Made by a program: the position numbers and the translations under genes. A DNA stretch of 45,807 bases from Thermoplasmata archaeon (lineage in GTDB: Archaea; Thermoplasmatota; Thermoplasmata; Halarchaeoplasmatales; Halarchaeoplasmataceae), in NCBI GenBank assembly GCA_003551675.1, contig PUNG01000023.1, positions 1-45,807 of the forward strand. The letters are read 5' to 3'. Position 1 is the stretch's first letter; every line of letters starts with the position of its first letter. Positions 23,743 through 32,900 of the stretch are shown here, piece after piece. The notes below the pieces were generated by a model. The model did not search any database. It saw only the letters and a program-made list of their open reading frames with translations, and had not been told where the DNA came from.

Positions 23743-24756
23743 ATGGGAGTAGGTATAAGAGATATAGTAAAAAGCCAAGAGATCACATTCCAGGACATGG
23801 ATAACAAGATCATAGCCATCGACGCTTACAATATAATCTATCAATTCTTATCCAGCATAAGGCAGAGGAACGGTCAACTTCTAGAGGACTCTCAAGGAAG
23901 AGTGACTTCTCACCTTTCAGGGCTCCTCTACAGGAACGCTAGATTGATAGAGAACGGTATCAAGCCGGCCTACGTCTTCGACGGGGCACCGGACATAATG
24001 AAGGAAGGTACCCTAGAGAAGAGAAAAGAGAGAAAAGAAAGAGCTGAGGAAGATTACGAAAAGGCTCTTGAGAGAGGGGATCTCGAAGAGGCGAGAACCA
24101 AGGCCCAGCAGACTTCACGTATCAGTGCCGAGATAGAAGAAAGCAGCAAAGAACTGCTAGACTTGTTGGGTATACCCTGTATTCAGGCTCCGGCGGAGGG
24201 AGAGGCTCAAGCGGCCCATATGGTAAAAAAAGGAGATGCCTGGGCAGTCGGAGGTCAGGACTACGACTCCCTACTGTTCGGAGCTCCAAGGCTAGTAAAG
24301 AATCTGACCATAACGGGTAAAAGAAAGATGCCCGGTTCCCAACGATACAAGGAGATAAGACCGGAATTGATGGTCCTCGAAGATATATTGAACGAACTAG
24401 ACATAGATAGGGAGCAACTGATAGATATAGGTATATTGTGCGGAACGGACTACAACCAAGGCGTTAAGGGCATCGGTCCAAAACGAGGTCTGAAGTACAT
24501 AAAAAAATTTGAAGACCTGGAAGGTGTTTTAGAGGAAAAAGATAAAGATGTCAACAACTATCAAGCCATCCGAAATATATTCCTAGAACCCAAGGTAAAA
24601 GACGACTATTCCCTAAAATTCAAAAACGAACTCGGCGACGTGAAAAGCTTCCTCTGCCATGAAAGGGACTTCTCGGAATCAAGGGTCGGATCCGCTCTAG
24701 AAAAGATAAGAGATGGTTTCAAGAAAAGAGAGCAGACCAGTCTTTCCTCTTTCTGA
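23743..24756 (+). CDS. fen: Flap endonuclease 1
   Basis: 'IAIDAYNIIYQFLSSIRQRNGQLLEDSQGRVTSHLSGLLYRN', 'KPAYVFDGAPDIMKEGTLEKRKERKE', 'APAEGEAQAAHMVKKGDAWAVGGQDYDSLLFGA', 'GTDYNQGVKGIGPKRGLKYIKKF'. Confidence 0.97.
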   Translation: MGVGIRDIVKSQEITFQDMDNKIIAIDAYNIIYQFLSSIRQRNGQLLEDSQGRVTSHLSGLLYRNARLIENGIKPAYVFDGAPDIMKEGTLEKRKERKERAEEDYEKALERGDLEEARTKAQQTSRISAEIEESSKELLDLLGIPCIQAPAEGEAQAAHMVKKGDAWAVGGQDYDSLLFGAPRLVKNLTITGKRKMPGSQRYKEIRPELMVLEDILNELDIDREQLIDIGILCGTDYNQGVKGIGPKRGLKYIKKFEDLEGVLEEKDKDVNNYQAIRNIFLEPKVKDDYSLKFKNELGDVKSFLCHERDFSESRVGSALEKIRDGFKKREQTSLSSF

Positions 24757-24762
24757 TCTCCT

Positions 24763-27700
24763 TCAACAGAATTCATCCAAACTTGGTGTGGATATCTTAT
24801 CATTTTCGAAGAGAGATTCTATCTCCATCTCTAGCTGTTTTATCCGTTGGTATAAGTACTCGGGTACCTCGTACTCTTCGACCATCTTTATGGAAAAATC
24901 CAGATATTTCTTTACACCGCCTTCGTGTATGGTAAGAGTTAGATTTCCTCCACACTTACAATCCCCGCTCAAAGGGATCCTCCTATACTTGGTGTTGCAC
25001 TTGGTACATCTGATCTTCTGCACGCCGAATTTGTTGAGATTCCCGATCAAGTCAGGTATAAAATGATCGCTGATCACCCTGCTCACAACGTCAGTGGTGT
25101 CGACGGCTCTGATCAAGTCGGCAACTTCGATCTGGGCGTTCATCTTATCGGTCATCTTACCCAGTCTAGTGTATCTACTGGTAGAAGGCCCCTCGGCGAT
25201 ATCCGTGGTTTCGTGAGTGTAACCGAAATCTTCGTACTGTCCCTCCTTACCAAGCCTGTCTTCTACGGTCTCCACCAGATCTTTTACGTCTTTTGGATCC
25301 GCATACTCCTGTGCCTTTTCATAGAATTCCAGAGGATAGCTCCATCCAGTATCCACGTTATGTGCCTCGCTGTCGATCTCCGACGGGTCTATCTTGGTGG
25401 TCATGACCAGTGGCGCATCCATCAGACCTCCTCTTTTCTCCGGCAAGAAATACTCGGAAAAATTCAATAAACCGTCTAGAAGAAGCATTATACAGTCCTC
25501 GTCCCCATCACAATTACGCCTTTTCGACGCATGAAAGTAAGGATGTGCGTAACCGGCCCTGCCTCTATGGAAACCTATGATCCTGCCGAGAACACCGCCG
25601 GACGTATGAGGTGCCAAACCCACCACGAGTTTTCCTATCAAGTCCTCCTTTCGCTTAGCTTTATAATAAGGATCGAGATCGTAGTATTTTTTCAAAAGAT
25701 CGTCTACGAATTTAGCGACCCTCACCATGTAGTCGCCTCCGTTTTGGGATATGATAAGATCTTGGGGCTTCAATTCGACTATCTGATGCTCGTCTTTCAG
25801 CTCTTTATCGTGTACGTCCCTTTCATATCCGAGTTCCTTCGCTTTGGATAGAGTCAAACCTATCTCGGCCGGTTTGAAATGTGTCAAAGGCAGGTCCGTC
25901 ATATCATATCTCGAGGTCCCGTCCTTGAAAACGTATATTTCATGTTTAGCTCTCAGGATCCCTTTCTCTAAGGCCTCGGGTGTCTTGGTTTTGGTTATAA
26001 GCCCCTTCACGCCCTTGATCTTTTTTACATTTCCTCCTTCCCCTAAAGTATTCAAAGCCTCTCTGTATATGTTCTTCATGGGTATCTTTTGGGATTGTGG
26101 TTCGCCCAATATCTCACATCTACCCCCGCACGAACATCGGATCTGAGCGCTGCTTTTTCCGCACTCCTGGCACTTCCTAGCGCTTATATCCACCTCTATC
26201 ACTCCCTTGTCCACTGCTTTCTTCACCAGCCTCTGCGAAGCTCCTTCGTCACCCACGGGAAACAGACTGTGGACCGGCGGCTTCATCTTTCTTTCCTTGG
26301 CTTTCTCGGGCCTAGCCATCCTCGATCCTATAGATGTGGGGGCCTTATCCTTTATAGGTACGCCGGCGAGTTCGCTCAAATACTCTAATATGTCGTCTTT
26401 ATCCGATGCTCGTTTAGCCGTGAGCTCTTTACCATCTATACCGAGAGTGAAAAGAAAAGCTTCGTGTTCTTCCACGAAGATAGTTTCCTCATTGGCCGTA
26501 TGAGGGACCCCTATGACCTCCATGGTCCGTTTTATCTCCTGTTCAAGGGGAAGGACAAGAGCATCGTCTTTTAATTTTCCTTTCTCTAAGATCCATCTTC
26601 TGAGTTTTTTGACCTTGTCCATGTCAGGATAAGTCCAAAAATAGATATATTCAGGATGTAAAGGGAGACCTCTTTCTTCAGATAATTCCACCGCCTTTTT
26701 TGCGGTGATCTCATCTTGGCCTATATCTTCATCCACCTCTTGGATCCACCATTCGTGACAGTAAGCACCCGGGACTAAAACGTGATTGTTTTCGATGAAT
26801 TCACCGTAGGGCACCAATATCTCACCCATATCCATTATCTCTTCCAACTTACTCTGAAGTTCCTTCCCCTCTTTGGAAGAATCCACCCGCTTCACCGTCC
26901 CGTCTTTCAACAAGACAGTAGGTCCGTCTATGCTGTCACAGGGAGTTATGGCCCCCGCCTTACCCGGTCTCTCCGTTTTTATCTGCGTTCCAAGAGCCAT
27001 GAATTCATCGCTGAGGTACATGGCGGCGGGATTGATGGCCACGGACGCCAAACCTTCGGTCCTTGTCCTTCCGTACCTCAACCTGAATCCGCCTTTTACA
27101 CTGGGATGACCGAATACGGGGCGTCCCGCTATGGTCTCTTTTATGTATTTCGTCTTGGGCGAGATCCCCTTGGGTCTTTCTTCTTCCTCTTCTTCCTCTT
27201 TCTTTCCAGATACGTAGCTCTCTATGTATTGGTCTAAAAATTCCCATCCCTCTATCTCTAACTTGTCAACGTGCTTTTTCAGCTTTTTGGCCTTGAGGCA
27301 CATCCCCTCGGCGATGACCAAACATGCGCCTCCTCTCACCTGATTAGTATTAACTCGGGGCAGGTCCCTGTTTCCGGAGACCTCTTCCTCTCCCGTACCT
27401 TCACCGCTTATACTCACAGGGCAGCCTTCGACTATCAACGATATCTCTTCAGGCGATGGCGTATATTGTAAACCCAAAGATTTCTTGTACAGAGGTATCT
27501 CCTCTTTGAAACGTTGTATCTCGGCGGGGATCGGTTTGAATCTATCGACGCCGAGTTCTCTTCTGACCACGTCTGCGATGAGAACACTCATGGCCTGCCC
27601 GGTACCCCCTGCCGAGCGTATAGGACCTGCAAAAGATAATTCAAGATAATTGGTTCCGTCATCATTTTCTCTCAGATTGACCTCTCCTATCCCCTCTAGA

Positions 27701-28056
27701 GGTGCAACGAGGATACCCTCCGTGAGTACCGCCAGCCCTATCCTAACGGCATCCTCTATCCGCTCGGCGGGACTTCCTCCTTTTCTAGATGCGACCTCTT
27801 TAGCTATCCTTATGGAGACCTCTTCTCTATCGTATCTTTCACTGAGCTCTCTGATCTTCTCAGCGGTGTTTTGCACTCCGGTCAGTTCCTGGGCCCTCAA
27901 AGCAAGGTCCTCGGCCCTGGGTATCTCTACCTCTTTTTTTGGATCGTAACCCAAAGACCTCGCTTCCTCAGCTATGGAATAGCATCTATCCGCCTCTTCC
28001 TCCAACTTTCGAAAGTAATCTCCCATTTCCTCTGAATGAACTAATTTTGACATCAT
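24763..28056 (-). CDS. polC: DNA polymerase II (family D) large subunit DP2, intein-free
   Basis: 'SAGGTGQAMSVLIADVVRRELG', 'ARPEKAKERKMKPPVHSLFPVG', 'HASKRRNCDGDEDCIMLLLDGLLNFSEYFLPEKRGGLMDAPLVMTT', C-terminal zinc motifs 'CTKCNTKYRRIPLSGDCKCGG'. Confidence 0.97.
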   Translation of the reverse strand: MMSKLVHSEEMGDYFRKLEEEADRCYSIAEEARSLGYDPKKEVEIPRAEDLALRAQELTGVQNTAEKIRELSERYDREEVSIRIAKEVASRKGGSPAERIEDAVRIGLAVLTEGILVAPLEGIGEVNLRENDDGTNYLELSFAGPIRSAGGTGQAMSVLIADVVRRELGVDRFKPIPAEIQRFKEEIPLYKKSLGLQYTPSPEEISLIVEGCPVSISGEGTGEEEVSGNRDLPRVNTNQVRGGACLVIAEGMCLKAKKLKKHVDKLEIEGWEFLDQYIESYVSGKKEEEEEEERPKGISPKTKYIKETIAGRPVFGHPSVKGGFRLRYGRTRTEGLASVAINPAAMYLSDEFMALGTQIKTERPGKAGAITPCDSIDGPTVLLKDGTVKRVDSSKEGKELQSKLEEIMDMGEILVPYGEFIENNHVLVPGAYCHEWWIQEVDEDIGQDEITAKKAVELSEERGLPLHPEYIYFWTYPDMDKVKKLRRWILEKGKLKDDALVLPLEQEIKRTMEVIGVPHTANEETIFVEEHEAFLFTLGIDGKELTAKRASDKDDILEYLSELAGVPIKDKAPTSIGSRMARPEKAKERKMKPPVHSLFPVGDEGASQRLVKKAVDKGVIEVDISARKCQECGKSSAQIRCSCGGRCEILGEPQSQKIPMKNIYREALNTLGEGGNVKKIKGVKGLITKTKTPEALEKGILRAKHEIYVFKDGTSRYDMTDLPLTHFKPAEIGLTLSKAKELGYERDVHDKELKDEHQIVELKPQDLIISQNGGDYMVRVAKFVDDLLKKYYDLDPYYKAKRKEDLIGKLVVGLAPHTSGGVLGRIIGFHRGRAGYAHPYFHASKRRNCDGDEDCIMLLLDGLLNFSEYFLPEKRGGLMDAPLVMTTKIDPSEIDSEAHNVDTGWSYPLEFYEKAQEYADPKDVKDLVETVEDRLGKEGQYEDFGYTHETTDIAEGPSTSRYTRLGKMTDKMNAQIEVADLIRAVDTTDVVSRVISDHFIPDLIGNLNKFGVQKIRCTKCNTKYRRIPLSGDCKCGGNLTLTIHEGGVKKYLDFSIKMVEEYEVPEYLYQRIKQLEMEIESLFENDKISTPSLDEFC

Positions 28057-28145
28057 TACACCTCGGCCCGAAATGAAAACCTTCGGTAGTTCACCTCTAT
28101 TGTATTCAAGATAATTAAGGCTTTTGAAGAAAAAGAAAAGGGGTT

Positions 28146-29501
28146 TTAGTAGAGTTCCATGAATCCGTCTAAGAACTCTTCTAATCTGCCTTCCTCTTGA
28201 ACGTCTAATTCAAAAGTCACGTGAACCAAGGGCTTGTCCACTTCTAGCACTCTACTCAGGTCTATGGGTGTACCCGTTATGACCAAGTCGCAGTCGGAAT
28301 CATTTATGGTCTTCTCAAGATCTTTGATCTGTTTTGGAGAATAACCCATGGCAGGAAGGATGTTTTCAAGATGCGGGTTTTCTTCAAACGTCTCCTTTAT
28401 AGAACCCACCGCGAACTCTCTCGGATCTATTATGTCTGCCGCACCGTACTTTTCAGCCGCTAATTTTCCGGCGCCGAAGGACATACCGCCGTGTGTGACC
28501 GTGGGACCGTCTTCAACAGCTAGAACCCTTTTACCCTTTACAGCGTCAGGATCGGTCACTTTTATGGGAGAATTCGCTCTGATTATCGCCGCCGATGGAT
28601 TCGTTTCCTTTATGTTGTCTTCTAACTCCTCTATATCTTCTTCCGATGCCGTATCACACTTATTTATTATGCAGATGTCGGCCATCTTCAAGTTCGCTTC
28701 ACCGGGATGATATCTGGTTTCATGACCCACCCGATGAGGATCTAAAACGACTATGTGCATATCCGGTCTGTAAAAAGGTGTGTCGTTGTTTCCACCGTCC
28801 CATATCAGGATATCTCCTTCCTTCTCCGCCTCTCTCAGGATGGCTCCGTAGTCGACGCCGGCGTATATGATCATACCCTTGTTCAGATAGGGTTCGTATT
28901 CTTCTCTCTCTTCTATGGTACATTCGTGCCTATCTAGGTCCTCGTATCTTGCAAATCTTTGGACGGTCTGTTTTCCTAGATCACCGTAGGGCATGGGATG
29001 TCTTATGGTGACCAGATCCGATCCATTCTCGTTCAAATATTCACATATCTTCCTGGTGGTCTGACTCTTGCCGGCACCCGTCCTGGTAGCACAAACCGAT
29101 ATCACGGGCAACCTCGCCCTGAGCATGGTCTCGTTGTTGCCGAGTAATGTGAAGTCGGCTCCGGCGGCTATAACTTCTGAAGCTTTATGCATAACGTACT
29201 CGTGTGTTATATCACTGTAGGAGAATATCACTTCGTGTATGCCTTCTTCTTTTATCATATCAGTCAATCTTTCTTCGGGGATTATGGGTATACCGTCAGG
29301 ATATAATTTACCCGCTAACGAAGGAGGATACCTTCTGCCTTCTATATCGGGTATCTGCGTTGCGGTAAACGCCACGACTTCATAACCGTCGTTGTCTCTA
29401 AATACCGTGTTGAAATTATGAAAATCTCGTCCAGCCGCGCCCATTATAACGACTCTTCTTTTTCTTTTCTCCATGTTACCACTGGTTTTCCCTATATGCA
29501 T
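28146..29501 (-). CDS. cpgS: Cyclic 2,3-diphosphoglycerate synthetase-like GTPase
   Basis: 'RRVVIMGAAGRDFHNFNTVFRDNDGYEVVAFTATQIPDIEGRRYPPSLAG.LYPDGIPI', 'VCATRTGAGKSQTTRKICEYL', 'DIIDPREFAVGSIKETFE'. True start is probably the internal Met (MEKRKRR). Confidence 0.88.
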   Translation of the reverse strand: MHIGKTSGNMEKRKRRVVIMGAAGRDFHNFNTVFRDNDGYEVVAFTATQIPDIEGRRYPPSLAGKLYPDGIPIIPEERLTDMIKEEGIHEVIFSYSDITHEYVMHKASEVIAAGADFTLLGNNETMLRARLPVISVCATRTGAGKSQTTRKICEYLNENGSDLVTIRHPMPYGDLGKQTVQRFARYEDLDRHECTIEEREEYEPYLNKGMIIYAGVDYGAILREAEKEGDILIWDGGNNDTPFYRPDMHIVVLDPHRVGHETRYHPGEANLKMADICIINKCDTASEEDIEELEDNIKETNPSAAIIRANSPIKVTDPDAVKGKRVLAVEDGPTVTHGGMSFGAGKLAAEKYGAADIIDPREFAVGSIKETFEENPHLENILPAMGYSPKQIKDLEKTINDSDCDLVITGTPIDLSRVLEVDKPLVHVTFELDVQEEGRLEEFLDGFMELY

Positions 29502-29804
29502 GGCGTATTTCTACTTTTTGGATTTAAACGGGTGACTTCCTCACCATTTTTGAGCGATACCGTTCAGGTGCTGATCCAAATACGGATGGCGGTTGTTACC
29601 AACCGCAAAGTAAGGGAATATTCTATTTCTCAAAGATAGTGGGATATGAACGCCTATTTCCTGACGGATCTTATGGGTCTGTTTCAGGTGATAAACGCTA
29701 GGGAAGGTGATAGGAGATTGAAGATAGCCGGAGCGGAACATCTCGAGCTTCTAGCTGTCAGGATATTCACCATTTTGATCTTAGAGATCCTCTTCTGATC
29801 ATCC

Positions 29805-29960
29805 TTAAAAGAAGTCTTTTGTTTTGAGTAGTTTTTCATATCCTGCCTTTTCAAAGTCTTTGTCTTGTGACCAAAGATAATTCTTGGTCTCGATAGCTAA
29901 CCCAAGTATCTCTACGTCTTTTTCATCTGGATCACCCGGGTGAGGAGCGAGACCCACCAT
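29805..29960 (-). pseudogene. C-terminal remnant of a PIN-domain (VapC-like) protein
   Basis: Minus-strand 51-codon ORF MVGLAPHPGDPDEKDVEILGLAIETKNYLWSQDKDFEKAGYEKLLKTKDFF resembles the last third of PIN domains (..D..ILALA......W..DKDF...G...L.T.DF). No room upstream for the rest: the RNR stop is at 29980. Confidence 0.5.
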
Positions 29961-29979
29961 AAGAAAGTGAATAAAGCCT

Positions 29980-32900
29980 TTAACACTGACTATAACCGCA
30001 GTTTGGACACGTTCTGCATCCTTCGGTCAGGGTCAACATGGAACCACATTCGGGGCAGGCTGGATTCATCCCTTTAGAGACCAGCTCCTTTACGGAGGAA
30101 TTGACCTTGTTCTCTCCATCTGTAGGGAGTTGGGCTTGTTCCGTTATCTTTCTTCCTTCCTTGTGCCACTTCATAGCCTTGGCCATGGCGTCCGGTATGG
30201 ATAATATCTTCTCTCCGTGCTCAAATGCTATCTCCGGCGATCTTATACCTTCCAATTGGTCTATTATCTCAGCCACGGGTATATCTGAGCGTAGACATAA
30301 AGAGATCAACCTGGCTAAAGATTCAGTGAAGGATTGAGTAAAACCTCCCGCTCTACCGATCTGGGAGAATACCTCGAACATGCCGTGCTCGTCCTGGTTT
30401 ATGGTAACATAAAGTCCTCCGTATCCCGTATTTATCTTCCTGGTGGTACCTTCTATCGTCGCGGGTCTCCTTCTAGGATGCCTCTCAGGTTTTTCTTCAG
30501 CGTCTTTTTCCGTCTCACTTCCAACTTCCATCACCTGCTCCTGACGAGAGCCGCTTCTGTAAACGGTTACACCTTTACATTTCAATTCATAAGCCAGGTC
30601 GTACACCTCTTTTATCTCTTCCTTGGTGGCATGGTTGGGGAAGTTCACAGTTTTAGATATGGCGTTATCCACGTGTTCTTGAAAGGCCGCCTGCATCTTG
30701 ATATGCCACTCGGGCGTTATCTCTAAGGCGGTCTTGAATATCGCCTTCATATCCTCTGGGACCTGCTCTATATCAGATAGGGTGCCCTTTTCAGCTATCT
30801 CTTCCATGAGCTCTTGGCTGTAGATGCCTCTCTCGCGCGCCATCTCTCCGAACACGGGATCAGGCATGACCAGAGTTTCGCCGTCCAACACGTTCTTCAC
30901 GTAAGAGACCGCGAATATGGGTTCGATACCTCCGCTGGAATCCGCTATCATGGAAGTGGTATTGTGTGATACGAAACCGTTAGCGATATAGGTATTGTTC
31001 TCGGGAACCTCCAGATCATGAGTTCTTGCGGTCCCCTTTTCCTTCTCCTTCACGGTTCCGATGAAGAAGTCATTTTCAATGAAACGTTTGATCGCTAGGT
31101 CTTCCTCTTCCGTGTTTTCAACAACTTCCTCTGCAGTCCTTTTCGTCAGGAATTGATACCGTGACTGCCTTACACTGTGTTTCAGTTCAGGGTTAAGCTC
31201 ATTGAAGACCGCTAACGCCATGAGTTCCCCGACCATCACAGGAGAAAAATCATGGTTTTCGAAGGACTGTGGAGTCAACTCCAATCCTTGTTCAGGAGCT
31301 TTCGTGATAGATCCTACCTGGTTTAAAAATTTATTATCTTCACTTTTGTTGAGCCCTCTAACGACGTATCGGTCTTTATCTCCGTGATGATTCTCCCCCG
31401 ATCTCCTTTCACGTTTGAAAACTATACCTAGGCTCAAGAGCAGTATCTGGACCTGTTTAGAAAGTTTTTTAGACTCTGTCGAAAGTTCTACTTTCCTTGA
31501 GCTATCGGCTTCAAACAGACCGCGAAGGAACGCCTTCGCCGGTTTTCTACCCGATCTCATCACCTGTTCAGGTATACTAGCTGCTCCTTCACCTTTGTTT
31601 CCTTTCTCTTTCATCCAACCGTTTTCCTTGAAGTAACTAGGTAGGTGTCTCCCGCCGAAACAGAGCATCTTTCTAGAACCTTTGTCCTCGATAGTAGGTT
31701 CTACACCGAACACTTTCTCACCCAAGTTCTTGAGATGGTGCTCAAGTTCCTCCTGATGGGACGCCACTATCAGTTTTACCCCTACATCCTCATGGACGTG
31801 ACCGTCCCCCATATAATATCCCAAAAACTCTGCAAGTTCCTCTGTCATCTCTTCCGGTAATTTTAGTGTTTCGCCGGTATTTTCATGTTCCGAGGTGCCC
31901 AGCTTTACAGGTCTGTACTCTTCTTTGAGAGTGTTCCGTTTAAGGACGATCCTGTCTTTCTCGTCTATATCCTGCGTCTCTTTCCAGGAGTATCCACTTT
32001 CTTCGTCCACGACTCTGAACTTGTGATCCGGAGTTGCGGTTACCTCAAAACCCTCCTCTGTAACTATCTTCTCCACGACCGCCTTTCCATTGTCGAAGTG
32101 GCGGACCGTTTCGACCGTTCCTTCATCGGACTCGACATTCGATATCTTTGTTTCACTCCACCTGTCATCGATCCTGGTTCCCTGAAAGCCCCGTATCTCC
32201 TCCAGTCCTGACTCTGTAGATATCAGCGTGTCGGTTTTAACACAGCCCGTGGGAGCTATGGTGGTCGTGGTGGCGTTCCTCATGGGTTTTTCATATTCTG
32301 ATTCGTCCCATGTCGAAAATTTTCCCCTCTCCTCCGCGATCCTGCTGCTGACTTCTTTGCTTTTCTGCTGGATGAAACCCATGACTTCTCCGGCTTTATC
32401 TACGGCTTCTTCGCTGTCGTAGGGTATACCCAACTTCATCAGCATATGGTGCCATCCCATCACACCCAAACCTATCTTCCTGTTCTCCTTCACCTTTTTC
32501 GTTATCGCGTCCTCTTCGCCCTCATAACCTTCTACGTCGGGAAAGTCCGAAGCATCTATCACATTATCTAAAAAGCGAACGGCCATATCGGTTAGATCCT
32601 CTAATTTGTCCCAGTCGATTTCGCCGTCGTCTACACAGTGCGAGAGATTGATATGACCGAGGTTGCACGCTTCGAAATCTTCCAACGGTTGCTCACCGCA
32701 ATTGTGGACAACGAACCCATTGGCGACGAATGAATTAGTATCCGGCTCAGTAAGATCATAAACACCTTCGATGCCGTCATATTCTATGGATTCTACAGTC
32801 ACCTTGAAATCCTCAGAATAAGGACCTCTCTCGTAGCGTTCTTCTAACTTTACCTGCTCATCCTCTCTTATGAAACCTATCCTTTTATTGAATTCATCCA

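Noticed and set aside
24763-28056. Possible intein in the PolD large subunit
   Set aside because: Catalytic motifs are contiguous (HASKRRNCDGDEDCIMLLLDG) and no CxxxDT/HN splice motifs are present.
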